From: Actinomycetes bacterium
GTDB taxonomy: Bacteria > Actinomycetota > Actinomycetes > Actinomycetales > Dermatophilaceae
Direction: 5' to 3'
NCBI GenBank assembly: GCA_029778715.1
Contig: JAKOPT010000049.1
Span: 1-64,000 of the forward strand
Length of the DNA stretch: 64,000 nucleotides
The position numbers and the translations under genes are program-made. Of the stretch, positions 36,025 through 44,533 are shown in pieces. Positions within the stretch are counted from its first letter, which is position 1, and each line of letters starts with the position of its first letter. A model generated the notes under the pieces. It saw only the letters and a program-made list of their open reading frames with translations. It had not been told where the DNA came from and made no database searches.

Positions 36025-37773
36025 TTAGGGGTCGGGTGGGTGGGTGTAGGAGCCGGGGGTGAGGTCCCAGGTGATGGTGTCGGTGGTGGGGTCGAGTCGA
36101 CCCAGGAGATGTCGGGCATGAACGACGTGGTGGTGATGCGAGCAGAGTAGGGCGCCGTTGGCGAGCGTGGTGGGGCCGGCGTGGCGGTGCCAGGTCAGGT
36201 GGTGGGCTTGGGTCCATTTCGCGGGCATGGTGCACCCGGGGAAGGTGCACCCGCGGTCGCGTAGCCACAGTCGTTTGACCAGGTGGGCTGGGAAGAGCCG
36301 CACCTGGGGGCCTTGGTCGAGGATCACCCCGTCACCACCGAGAACGACTGGGATGATCCCGGCTGCGCAGGCGAATTGGCGAACCTGGGTCGGCGACAGG
36401 CGAGCCGTGGCCGCAGCTCCGCCCTGCCCGATGACCGACCCGAACGGGGTCGGGTCCGTCGTGGTCGCACCCGGGGAGCTCACGGGCCCTGTGGCGCTGC
36501 CACACGTCCCCGGGGCACCTGCCCCAGCACCCCGACCAAGACCGAGGACAGAACCCGGGCCAGGGCCAGGACCGGGGCCCGCGCCGGGGCCAGGACCGGG
36601 GCCCGCGCCGGGGCCAGGACCGGGACGGGTGCTCCCGGTGAGGTGGGTGGCCAGCGTGCCGGTGAGGGCATCGAGGGTCATCGTCAGGTGCAGTTGTCCG
36701 CGCAGCCCGCACGCAGGCCCGTCGGGTGCGGCGACGGCAGTTTCGACCAGCGCGATCAACGCGTCTGCGCGTCGTTGCCGGGCCGTGCGCGGATCTGGCT
36801 CACCATCAGGACCTGGGATGGGTTTACTCAACGGGTCGAGGGCCGCCTCGAGGGTGGCCATACCGAGGGCATCGGTGCGGAACCGGTAGTCGAAGAGGCC
36901 ATCCCCCAGGTCGGCAGGGCCGCTCAGTTCGCGGTGGACGTGCGCCCGCTCGCTCAACCGGTCCAACCCGTCAGGACCGGCATGCGCACCGATCAACTCC
37001 ACCGCAGCCGAACGCACCAGCCGGGGCACTCCCGACGCCGCGGCCGTCACCAACACGGCGGCAACCTGGGCGCGCGTCTGCTCGGTGCGCGCCCGCGCCG
37101 GCAACGCACCAAGAACCTTGCGGGTCTCAGCGGCGGCCACCGCCGCCGTGGCCACTGGCACCGCACCACAACGCACCCCCTCAGCGATCTCCGCCAAACC
37201 AGGGTGGGTAAGCAACTCGGCCACCGCCACCACCGGCCCCGCACCCAAACCCCGCAAGCCCAAATGATGGGTCCGCACCCACTCCACCGGCGACAACGCC
37301 TGCGGCCCCCCACGCGGCAACCCCCGCAGCAACGCCGCCGCAGTGGTCTCCACCGTCATCGTCTCCACCGCGCACGCCGCTTCCCCCAATGCCACCATCA
37401 ACTCCACCACCCCGGCATCACACACTCCCGGCAACCCATCGCGCGCGGTCGCTACCCCCGCGGCCACCACCCGCAACGCCCCCACCAGCGCCTCCACGTC
37501 AACAGGAGCCTCGACGCCCGCGGCAGACCCGAACACCGGGCCCTCCGGCACCAAGGAGCCATCCAACGAGCGCACCCCTACTCCCGGGACATCCCACCCC
37601 ACCACCAAGTCCGCACCCGGCTCATCCACGCCACCAGCAACCCCGACACCGGGCCCTCCCCGGACGGCCGACGCCGCAGCAACGGCAGACTCGCGGCGCC
37701 CGGCGGGCCCTTGCGCATCCCGCAGCCCAACCCCGGGACAACACCCGGTATCGGTGACTTCGGAAGTTCGCAT
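36025..37773 (-). CDS. DUF222 domain / HNH endonuclease signature protein
   Basis: 582 residues. An N-terminal DUF222-like helical region (about 90-330, for example LMVALGEAACAVETMTVETT and RSAAVELIGAHAGPDGLDRL) is followed by a Gly-Pro repeat (about 383-412), then a C-terminal HNH domain near 515-560: LWLRDRGCTFPGCTMPAKWT, QAHHLTWHRHAGPTTLANGA and LLCSHHHHVVHA. The paired Cys, the HH and the closing HHHHVVH are the HNH metal site. Such genes are multicopy in many high-GC Actinobacteria; function is unproven. The gene lacks the GTATGCCG motif common in its neighbours, suggesting separate origin. Confidence 0.85.
   Translation of the reverse strand: MRTSEVTDTGCCPGVGLRDAQGPAGRRESAVAAASAVRGGPGVGVAGGVDEPGADLVVGWDVPGVGVRSLDGSLVPEGPVFGSAAGVEAPVDVEALVGALRVVAAGVATARDGLPGVCDAGVVELMVALGEAACAVETMTVETTAAALLRGLPRGGPQALSPVEWVRTHHLGLRGLGAGPVVAVAELLTHPGLAEIAEGVRCGAVPVATAAVAAAETRKVLGALPARARTEQTRAQVAAVLVTAAASGVPRLVRSAAVELIGAHAGPDGLDRLSERAHVHRELSGPADLGDGLFDYRFRTDALGMATLEAALDPLSKPIPGPDGEPDPRTARQRRADALIALVETAVAAPDGPACGLRGQLHLTMTLDALTGTLATHLTGSTRPGPGPGAGPGPGPGAGPGPGPGPGSVLGLGRGAGAGAPGTCGSATGPVSSPGATTTDPTPFGSVIGQGGAAATARLSPTQVRQFACAAGIIPVVLGGDGVILDQGPQVRLFPAHLVKRLWLRDRGCTFPGCTMPAKWTQAHHLTWHRHAGPTTLANGALLCSHHHHVVHARHLLGRLDPTTDTITWDLTPGSYTHPPDP
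36560..36625. repeat. 24-bp tandem repeat coding a Gly-Pro run in the DUF222/HNH gene
   Basis: The unit CCAGGACCGGGGCCCGCGCC plus four G bases is repeated at 36566-36589 and 36590-36613 with partial copies either side. It encodes a GPGPGAG run. Its position between the DUF222 and HNH domains suggests a flexible, length-variable linker. Confidence 0.75.
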
Positions 37774-37983
37774 ACCAGCACCCTACGAAGGTGCACTGAC
37801 ACTCCCCCCGCCTGACGAGCCCCCATACCGCACCCTCCAGGTCACGAAACGATAACAATCATAGATGAGGTCACCACGGGCTGCTACGGCCGCCGCAATG
37901 CCCGCGTGAAGCACTGATTGACAAGCGAATTCCCACCCGCATCATGCCCGGCAAGAGGCAGCCACAACTCACCAAAAGCACGA

Positions 37984-38721
37984 TCACACGCCGCCGCAGA
38001 CCGCCGCCACCGCCACCTCAACACTCGACACCGCCGTCAAACCCACCGGCGACACCGGCCGAGCCAACACCACAACCGGCACCCCCAACTCGGCCGCAGC
38101 ATCGAGTTTCGCGCTCGTAAACGTCCCACCCGAATCCTTCGTCACCAACACGTCGATGCGGTGCCGGCGCATCAGATCGAGTTCCCCGGCCAGCACATAC
38201 GGACCGCGGTCCTCGATCACCGTCCACCCAGGCGGCGGCGCCTCGTCCAAGGGCTCGACCACCCGCACGAGGACGTCCCGGTCGGTCCACGCGGCATACG
38301 CCGGCAACGTCTGCCGCCCACTGGTGATGAAGGGGCGCCTCCCCAGGGAGCCGGCGACGCGGCATACGTCGGCCAGCGTGGGCTCCCAATGCCACCCCGC
38401 GGCGTCGGGACGACTCGACCACCCCGGCCGGGCATAGCGCACCACGGGGACCCCAGCGGCCGCCCCCGCCGCGACCGCGTGCTCGGTCATCGTCGTCGCG
38501 AACGGGTGGGTCGCGTCGACGAGGACGTCGACGGCCTCCCGACGGACGTATGCCGCGAGCCCCGCCGCCCCCCCGAACCCTCCGATGCGGACCTCGCCCA
38601 CCGGCAGCCGCGGCCGCGAGACCCGGCCGGCGAGCGAGGACGTCACGTCGGCCCCGGCCTCGACGAGCCGAACGGCCAGGTCCCGGGCTTCGGCGGTCCC
38701 GCCGAGGATGAGCACGCGCAC
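37984..38721 (-). CDS. cobK: Precorrin-6A reductase CobK
   Basis: 245 residues from GTG at 38721 (VRVLILGGTAEARDLAVRLV). The GGTxEA nucleotide loop, SSLAGRVSRPRLPVGEVRIG, VDVLVDATHPFATTMTEHAV (about 68-87), RPFITSGRQTLPAYAAW and VTKDSGGTFTSAKLDAA are CobK/CbiJ hallmarks. It reduces the ring with NADPH. It stands apart from the other cob operons, without a visible riboswitch, and is divergent from a NUDIX gene 36 bases away. Confidence 0.93.
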   Translation of the reverse strand: MRVLILGGTAEARDLAVRLVEAGADVTSSLAGRVSRPRLPVGEVRIGGFGGAAGLAAYVRREAVDVLVDATHPFATTMTEHAVAAGAAAGVPVVRYARPGWSSRPDAAGWHWEPTLADVCRVAGSLGRRPFITSGRQTLPAYAAWTDRDVLVRVVEPLDEAPPPGWTVIEDRGPYVLAGELDLMRRHRIDVLVTKDSGGTFTSAKLDAAAELGVPVVVLARPVSPVGLTAVSSVEVAVAAVCGGV

Positions 38722-38757
38722 CCCGTCAGTCTGCCAGCGCTGGCACAATCGGGCCCC

Positions 38758-39294
38758 ATGAGTCCGTTGGAGTTGGGCCGCGAGTCGGCGTGGCTGAGCC
38801 GCGAGGAGATCGACCAGGCCCGCGACAAGGTGCCGATCCTCTACGTCGACCTGCTCCCGGTGCGCGTCGATGACCGGGGGGTCGTCACCGGGATCGGGTT
38901 GCTGCTGCGGATGACCGATGGGCGCATCACCCGCGAACTGGTCTCGGGGCGGGTCCTCCACCACGAGCGGCTGCGCGACGCGATCCTGCGCCACCTCGAG
39001 AAGGACCTCGGGCCGATGGCGCTGCCGCGGGTGCCGCCGAGCCCGCAGCCGTTCACGGTCGCCGAGTATTTCCCGACGCCGGGTGTCACCCCGTTCCACG
39101 ACCCGCGCCAGCACGCGGTGTCGCTGGCCTACATCGTGCCGGTCGCCGGTGATTGCGCGCCCCAGCACGACGCCCTCGACCTCGCCTGGCTCACCCCCGA
39201 GGAGGCGCGCGATCCGCTGTTGCTCGCCGATCTCGACCGAGGCCACGACGTGTTGCTGCGCCAAGCGTTGGCGCACCTCGGTTTCCCCATCTGA
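38758..39294 (+). CDS. NUDIX-like (DUF4916) family protein
   Basis: 178 residues. MSPLELGRESAWLSREEIDQ, ILYVDLLPVRVDDRGVVTGI and a closing ALDLAWLTPEEARDP-containing segment resemble the actinobacterial DUF4916/NUDIX family. The classical Nudix box (GX5EX7REUXEEXGU) is not intact: the region reads ELVSGRVLHHERLRDAILRH, so pyrophosphatase activity is doubtful. It is divergent from cobK. Confidence 0.7.
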   Translation: MSPLELGRESAWLSREEIDQARDKVPILYVDLLPVRVDDRGVVTGIGLLLRMTDGRITRELVSGRVLHHERLRDAILRHLEKDLGPMALPRVPPSPQPFTVAEYFPTPGVTPFHDPRQHAVSLAYIVPVAGDCAPQHDALDLAWLTPEEARDPLLLADLDRGHDVLLRQALAHLGFPI

Positions 39295-39562
39295 GATTTC
39301 GTATGCCGCGCCGGCCGTCGGGTATGCCGCGCTTCGGCTCGTCAGCCGCGACGGTTGGAGTCCACACCGCACTGTCGGCGAGGAGTAGTGGCGCGCCTTG
39401 GTAGGCAACGAAATCGGCCCAACATGGGGGGCGAGTAACATGGCCAAGCCCTCACTGAGAGTTCCCGCGCGTCACCATTCTCCCATCCCTGCCGGCAGCC
39501 CCCAGATCAGTGGTTCCCTAGAACGCGCGCACCCGCTTGCCAGCGTCCCCTAGGCTGGCAGG
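39295..39562. other. Boundary between core-like DNA and the accessory island
   Basis: About 270 bases. The first 40 bases still carry two GTATGCCGCGC motifs in direct orientation; after that the composition drifts towards the lower GC of the following genes. No att-like direct repeat or integrase is visible. A promoter for the phosphodiesterase-like gene must lie here. Confidence 0.4.
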
Positions 39563-40930
39563 GTGTCCACCGCACCCACCCATGTCGTCATCATCGTCGA
39601 TGGCTGGACTCGCAGGGTGTTCGACTCTCTATTGGGCGATGGAAACCTGCCCGAACTTTCGGACTGGTTGGGTGGGGGCGCCCGCTACCTGAACGAGGTC
39701 GTCTCCGTAGTCCCAAGTATTAGCATCTCTTCTCATAGTTCTCTACTCACCGGTCGGCAACCCAAGGACCACGGCATCCCGGGTCACCGGTGGTTGTCGC
39801 GCGCCGATGGTCGAGTGAGGAACTACATCGGCCCGGGGATCTCCCGCGTGAACGGAGACCTGTTCACCACAACACCAACGATCTTTGAGTGCTCAGCGAC
39901 TCTCAGCACCGTGACTCAGAGCCTGGTCACCCGAGGAGCGTCACGGGTCTCAAGGCTCCCCACGCAACGACCCGACCGTCTATTGAGACATGCACTTCGG
40001 CAGATTCAAAAGGAGCCGAACGGCCTTCACGTGATATGGCTACCACGTGGAGACGCCATGTCGCACCGCCACGGTCCCGACTCTCATGAAGTCGCCATAG
40101 ACATGGTGCAGACTAGCAAAGCCTTGGGGGCGTTCATTGAGGAGACGCAGAAGGCCTGCGCCGAAGCCTCTATCCTTGTCGTTCCGGATCACGGTCAGCG
40201 GGTTATCAAGTCCTCCGCAAACATAAATCAAATACGCGAGTGGGCCCCTGAATACTTCGGCGACTCAGAGATTGTTATAAACCCACAGGTACGCATGCGC
40301 GTTAACCCCGAGGAGTCGGTTGTTCTGACCGGGGGAGACTCATCTGTGTCGATTTACACCCGGTCCTCTGCCTCTCACCCAGCGGCTGTCGCGGATATGG
40401 TTCGAGAGCTCGCGAACAGCGGAAACTTTGCGTTCTTGGTCGACTCTTCAGCTGACCCAGATCATTACCTGGTATCGAAATCCGGCCTAAGCCACCTCGT
40501 CCACTGTGAGGATTCCGAGTGCGCCGAATATACGTGCCTAAAGGGTCTGGATCCCCTCGGCATTCTGACCCTGGGTGAGACTCGCCACTTCCCATTGGAT
40601 AACCCGGTTATGTCGCATCGCTATCCGGACTTCTTTCGACAGTTTCTTGGATCACGCGTTCGTGACCGGTCGGCCGATGTAGTTGGATTTGCTCGGCCTG
40701 AGCAGCACTTTTACTGGGGCCCTCGACCAGGTTGGAATCTGGGGAGGCATCGTGGAAGCCACGGGGGGGCAGAATGGGATGAGGTCGTAGTAGGTGCACT
40801 GTTCTCCGGCACGAGCGGCGATGTTTCCACAACCCCTATTCGATCCGACAAGATTCTGAGATCTTTGGGCATGACCAGTGACTGGGCGAGGAGGTGCTCG
40901 GCAAGTGATTGTGAACCTACTATCCCTTGA
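39563..40930 (+). CDS. Alkaline-phosphatase-superfamily phosphodiesterase-like protein
   Basis: 455 residues from GTG at 39563. The fold markers are VVIIVDGWTRRVFD (metal-binding Asp13), VVPSISISSHSSLLTGRQPK (about 49-68, nucleophile region) with DHGIPGHRW, VIWLPRGDAMSHRHGPDSHE (about 156-175) and ASILVVPDHGQRV (about 201-213). These match type I phosphodiesterase/nucleotide pyrophosphatases. No signal peptide is seen, so it is probably cytoplasmic. It has clearly lower GC and different codon use from the B12 and ESX genes. It overlaps the next gene by 26 bases, forming a two-gene unit. Substrate unknown. Confidence 0.72.
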   Translation: MSTAPTHVVIIVDGWTRRVFDSLLGDGNLPELSDWLGGGARYLNEVVSVVPSISISSHSSLLTGRQPKDHGIPGHRWLSRADGRVRNYIGPGISRVNGDLFTTTPTIFECSATLSTVTQSLVTRGASRVSRLPTQRPDRLLRHALRQIQKEPNGLHVIWLPRGDAMSHRHGPDSHEVAIDMVQTSKALGAFIEETQKACAEASILVVPDHGQRVIKSSANINQIREWAPEYFGDSEIVINPQVRMRVNPEESVVLTGGDSSVSIYTRSSASHPAAVADMVRELANSGNFAFLVDSSADPDHYLVSKSGLSHLVHCEDSECAEYTCLKGLDPLGILTLGETRHFPLDNPVMSHRYPDFFRQFLGSRVRDRSADVVGFARPEQHFYWGPRPGWNLGRHRGSHGGAEWDEVVVGALFSGTSGDVSTTPIRSDKILRSLGMTSDWARRCSASDCEPTIP

Positions 40931-41531
40931 TCCAACTTTGAGATTCTGGGGGGCTGAGTTGAACCTGAAAGTATTAGGGGTACTCAGCGCCGTTGTCGCC
41001 ATGGACATTATTCTGAGATGGCTTGCCTTTATGCAGGTGGAATCAACCGGATTGGATATCGCAATCTTTGGTGCCGTGTTCAGTGGCACAGAGGCCCTCT
41101 TTGGGGAAGGTCGTGGCGACGTAATGTTGAGCACGACGCGAATCTGGATCGGGATTATTCTTGTCGTAATTGCAGTTATCGTCCATCGCACTGCCGCCGA
41201 GGAGCAGCGAAACCTAATAGTCGAGGATCTGGCCGAGAAACTTCAGGAAACTGAGAAGGACGCGCACCTTGGCCATCTGGTGCAGGTCGGTGAATTCGCG
41301 CTTCTTCTGACACTGTCCGCCACCAAGCCCGGAAAGAGGAGAAGGCGAGAGAAATTCTTGCGGGCTATCGCTGATAACGCCCAGACGGCCGAAGGCAAGT
41401 CACTGGTGGCACTTCCCGATGGGCACGACTTGTTGCTATTGCCTGAGAATCGTCGCCGAATGTATCGGTGGGCCCTCGCTACAGTTGGCTTTGTTGCAGT
41501 GTTGACGCCCGTGGTAACTATTCATCCCTAG
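40905..41531 (+). CDS. Unknown small membrane protein paired with the phosphodiesterase-like gene
   Basis: 208 residues from GTG at 40905 with AGGAGG upstream inside the preceding gene. Hydrophobic segments lie near residues 24-43 (LGVLSAVVAMDIILRWLAFM), 80-98 (IWIGIILVVIAVIVHRTA) and 187-205. Between the second and third is a charged cytoplasmic helix (EEQRNLIVEDLAEKLQETEK) and a basic RRRREKF patch. No family recognised. Its stop codon overlaps the convergent IS630 transposase stop, so its C-terminus may have been reshaped by that insertion. Confidence 0.6.
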   Translation: MIVNLLSLDPTLRFWGAELNLKVLGVLSAVVAMDIILRWLAFMQVESTGLDIAIFGAVFSGTEALFGEGRGDVMLSTTRIWIGIILVVIAVIVHRTAAEEQRNLIVEDLAEKLQETEKDAHLGHLVQVGEFALLLTLSATKPGKRRRREKFLRAIADNAQTAEGKSLVALPDGHDLLLLPENRRRMYRWALATVGFVAVLTPVVTIHP

Positions 41532-41831
41532 TGGTCCGTGTTTGAAGTGTTCTGACGGTTGGCCTTCTTCAGGATCTCGTCGGCGGTCTTGGTCCATACG
41601 AACGGGTGTTTGCGGTCGTTCCAGCCGTTGATGAAGGCGCGGATCTTGGCGTTGAGGTCGCGCACGGAGCGGAACGTGCCGCGGTGGATGGCTTGGCGTT
41701 CGATGATGCCGAACCAGACCTCGACCAGGTTCAGCCAGGATCCTGAGGTGGGGGTGAAGTGGGCGTGGATCCGAGGGTTCGCCTCGAGCCAGTCCCGGAT
41801 CTCGACATGTTTGTGGGCAGCGTAGTTGTCC
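41528..41831 (-). pseudogene. IS630-family transposase, C-terminal half
   Basis: Reads YAAHKHVEIRDWLEANPRIH, then FTPTSGSWLNLVEVWFGIIE and RQAIHRGTFRSVRDLNAKIR, the IS630/Tc1-type DDE C-terminus with the final Glu in SWLNLVEVWFG. The preceding Asp region lies 3.7 kb away at 45502-46080. The two halves join in frame (HLVMDN + YAAHKH) if the ISL3 element and one copy of its 8-bp target duplication are removed. Confidence 0.88.
41824..41831. repeat. Target-site duplication AGTTGTCC, left copy
   Basis: AGTTGTCC directly abuts the left ISL3 end at 41832 and recurs at 45502-45509 directly after the right end. Eight bases is the usual ISL3 duplication length. Confidence 0.9.
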
Positions 41832-41837
41832 GGCTCT

Positions 41838-42359
41838 TCACCGATGAGTGTGGGGTGAGAGGGTCAGGCCGCCGATGAGGAGCATGCGTAGGCGGTAGTT
41901 GTCTCGGTTGCGGAAGCCGCGGGCGATGCGTCGGTGGAGTTCGATCAGGCCATTCATCGCTTCGGTGCCGCCGTTGCTCGCGCCGTCGGTGTCGAAGTAG
42001 CCGAGGAACTCGCTGCGCCAGGTGGTGAGGGTCTTGCCGAGCCGGGCGACTTCGGGGATCGGGCATGAGGTGAACGTGTCGAGGATTTTCTGCGCGACTG
42101 CTCGCCCCGCGGCGTGGGTGTCTTGGTGGTAGGCCGAGCGGACCTGCTGGGCGCACAACCAGGCGACTTCGACTTCGAGGTGCCGCTCATCGGCGGCCCA
42201 CGCCGCGTCGAGGCGGGCGTTCTGGCGGTTGGTGAGGTTCTCTTCGCCGGCGCGCAGAATGTTGCGGATCCGGTACAGCGGGTCGTCACGACGGCCGCGG
42301 CGCCCGCAGGTGTCCTGCTGGAGCCGGCGCCGTACATCGTCAACGACCTGGGTGGCGGG
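41838..42359 (-). CDS. ISL3 transposase, exon 2 (after the group II intron)
   Basis: Encodes PATQVVDDVRRRLQQDTCGR, then CAQQVRSAYHQDTHAAGRAV, NGGTEAMNGLIELHRRIARG and FRNRDNYRLRMLLIGGLTLS. The catalytic Glu is in GGTEAMNG. It continues exon 1 (44534-45358) in frame: AFHVVK + PATQVVDDVRRR, the normal ISL3 sequence at that place. The stop lies inside the terminal inverted repeat. Expression of the full enzyme needs intron splicing. Confidence 0.85.
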   Translation of the reverse strand, partial: PATQVVDDVRRRLQQDTCGRRGRRDDPLYRIRNILRAGEENLTNRQNARLDAAWAADERHLEVEVAWLCAQQVRSAYHQDTHAAGRAVAQKILDTFTSCPIPEVARLGKTLTTWRSEFLGYFDTDGASNGGTEAMNGLIELHRRIARGFRNRDNYRLRMLLIGGLTLSPHTHR

Positions 42360-42421
42360 GTGAGGTCGGCCCGGGGCGCGGTGACAGCGTTGCCGTCTGT
42401 TCCGTTTCCCCGGGCCGCCTC

Positions 42422-42457
42422 CCGAACCGGGCGTGCGGCTTGCACCGCACCCGGCTC
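42422..42457 (-). ncRNA. Group II intron domain V
   Basis: The 36-base hairpin starts with GAGCC (catalytic AGC triad) and closes with GGTTCGG around a GCAA-type tetraloop in GCGGTGCAAGCCGC. This is the most conserved part of group II ribozymes and marks the catalytic core. Confidence 0.88.
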
Positions 42458-42486
42458 TCCACGAGCCCGTGTCGATGGTCGTTCCG

Positions 42487-43926
42487 TTAGGCGAGTTGGG
42501 CGAGGGCAGCCCAGCGGGAGGGGATGTCGCCCCGGTACCGGTAGCGGGTGACCGCCACCGACGCCGGGTCGAACAAAGTCATCTCTCCATCGCCAGGCCA
42601 CCATCCGGCGGGCCCGTATCGTCGCCGGAGGGCCTTCCACCCCGTCTTGCGGTGTTTGCTCCGCAGCCACCGGATCACCCGGTTCCACGTGTAGTGGCGC
42701 AGGTGTCCGAAGGTGGCCTTGGCTACCGCGTGACGGAAGTAGGCCGTCCAGCCCCGCAGCACCGGGTTCAACTGGCGCAGCAGGTCGCCCAAGGTGTGAT
42801 TCGTGCCTTGTTTCGTGATCGCCTTGACCTTGCGGCGGACAGATGCCACCGACTTCTTGGCCGCGAAGGTGTAGACGTATCGCTTTTCGGTGCCCGGCTT
42901 GCGGTGCCGCTGGATGCGGAACCCGAGGAAGTCGAACCCGTCATCGATGTGGACCACGGTGGTCTTTTCCGGCGACAGCCGCAGCCCCATCGGGGCGATG
43001 ACGTCGCTGACTTGCTCGCGCAGCGCCTCGGCATGCTCCCGGGTGCCGGACACCAGAACCACGAAGTCGTCTGCGTAGCGCACCAGGCGGTACACCGGCA
43101 GGCCGTGGCGGCGCCGTCGGGAGCGATCGACCCGGGTCGGGCTGATGGTGGCCCAAACCCGGGCGAAGTACTCATCGAGCACTTCCAGGGCGATGTTGGC
43201 CAGCAGTGGGGAGAGGATCCCGCCCTGCGGGGTGCCGGTGTTCGACTCGCGGTGGACCTGGTCCTCGCTGAGGATCCCGGCCCTGAGGAACGCTTTGATC
43301 AAAGCCAGGACCCGCTTGTCCCCGACCCGTCGACGCACCCGACCCATCAGGGCCGCGTGGTCGATCTCGTCGAAACACGCCGTGATGTCGCCTTCAAGGA
43401 CCCACTCGTAAGAGCGGGACGCGAACATCTGCACCTCGGCGACCGCGTCCCATGCCCGCCGCCGGGGCCGAAACCCGTAGGAGGAGGGATGGAAGTCGGC
43501 CTCGAAGATCGGCTCCAGCACCAGCACGAGACACGCTTGGACCACCCGGTCGGCCACGGTCGGGATCCCCAACGCCCGGAACGTGCCCGACGACTTGGGG
43601 ATCAACCGTTGCCGCACCGGCGACGGAACGAACGTCCCTTGCTTGACCTGCTCACGCAGCCCGGCAAGGAACTCCACCACCGCCGCTGGGCCCTCGGCCG
43701 TGATCGCGCGGGCCGTGACCCGATCGACCCCGGCCGTACGCGCCCCGCGATTGCTCGCAACCCGCTCCCAAGCCATCACCATGAAAGCGGGGTCCACCAC
43801 GAGGTTGAACAAGTCATCGAACCGGGACGTGGTGTCCCCGGTCGACCATCGATGCAACTTGGCCTGCATCCCCAGTACCCGCGCCCGAGCCTGCGACAGG
43901 CTCGGCCACGGCGCGCCGGTCTTCAC
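42487..43926 (-). CDS. ltrA: Group II intron-encoded reverse transcriptase/maturase
   Basis: 479 residues from GTG at 43926 with GGAGGTC upstream; the frame is open for 58 more codons. RT motifs: RQRLIPKSSGTFRALGIPTV, SYGFRPRRRAWDAVAEVQMF, VLEGDITACFDEIDHAALMG, GTPQGGILSPLLANIALEVL and RLVRYADDFVVLVSG with catalytic YADD near residue 284. Domain X follows (LRQLNPVLRGWTAYFRHAVA). It ends at DIPSRWAALAQLA without an HNH endonuclease domain. It should help splicing and reverse splicing of the surrounding intron. The reading frame is intact. Confidence 0.92.
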   Translation of the reverse strand: MKTGAPWPSLSQARARVLGMQAKLHRWSTGDTTSRFDDLFNLVVDPAFMVMAWERVASNRGARTAGVDRVTARAITAEGPAAVVEFLAGLREQVKQGTFVPSPVRQRLIPKSSGTFRALGIPTVADRVVQACLVLVLEPIFEADFHPSSYGFRPRRRAWDAVAEVQMFASRSYEWVLEGDITACFDEIDHAALMGRVRRRVGDKRVLALIKAFLRAGILSEDQVHRESNTGTPQGGILSPLLANIALEVLDEYFARVWATISPTRVDRSRRRRHGLPVYRLVRYADDFVVLVSGTREHAEALREQVSDVIAPMGLRLSPEKTTVVHIDDGFDFLGFRIQRHRKPGTEKRYVYTFAAKKSVASVRRKVKAITKQGTNHTLGDLLRQLNPVLRGWTAYFRHAVAKATFGHLRHYTWNRVIRWLRSKHRKTGWKALRRRYGPAGWWPGDGEMTLFDPASVAVTRYRYRGDIPSRWAALAQLA

Positions 43927-44533
43927 CGGCGACCTCCTGGCCTTGCAGCACCCTGATCGCGGACTCGCTGCCGCCCTTCGCCATGCGGACGGCTTTCCCG
44001 TCCTCGGACTACTACGGCGGCTCCGCCCCCTGCCACGCCCATCGGGCGACGGTGGCCCTGCCCACCGGACTGCTGGCAGCAACCCGGACAGGGCGAGCAC
44101 GACAGGGTTCCCATGTTCACTGTGTGACGGTCGGCGGGGGCGGTGTCCAGCTCAGCTCCGGCAGCATCGCCGCGAGTACGCCGCAGGCTTTCCTCGCGGC
44201 CTCCCGGACCGGCATCAATAACCGCCCCGGAAGTCGCCTTCCCGTTCATCCGTTCGGCGCGCACTGCACCCCGGCCCACATCCGCCAGGTTGGAGCCGGA
44301 TCCACGATTACGGAGGTTCAACCACTGGTTCACTCTCGTTACACCTTCCCGCCTCGTTCGCCGGGCCCAGACCATCTGGCAGTACTGACCCGCCCCGGCT
44401 TTGTCAGGACTGCTTCCCACCCTCACCAGCACCTCCTGGCTCAGGCTGCCCTCAACTTCAACCCAGCCGCTGCGACGACCAGGCGATGGAGGTCTCTCAC
44501 CTCCATCCGTACACACAGCGCCTCATGGCGCAC

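Larger units (their letters stand above)
42360..44533 (-). mobile_element. Group II intron with reverse transcriptase
   Basis: The minus-strand 5' end is GTGCGCC (44533 downward), matching the GUGYG consensus. Near the 3' end is domain V, GAGCCGGGTGCGGTGCAAGC followed by CGCACGCCCGGTTCGG (42422-42457), then a domain VI-like hairpin and a 3' end CCTCAC at 42360. The inserted length is 2174 bp. The flanking ISL3 coding sequence is continuous across it, which fixes both borders. Confidence 0.9.
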
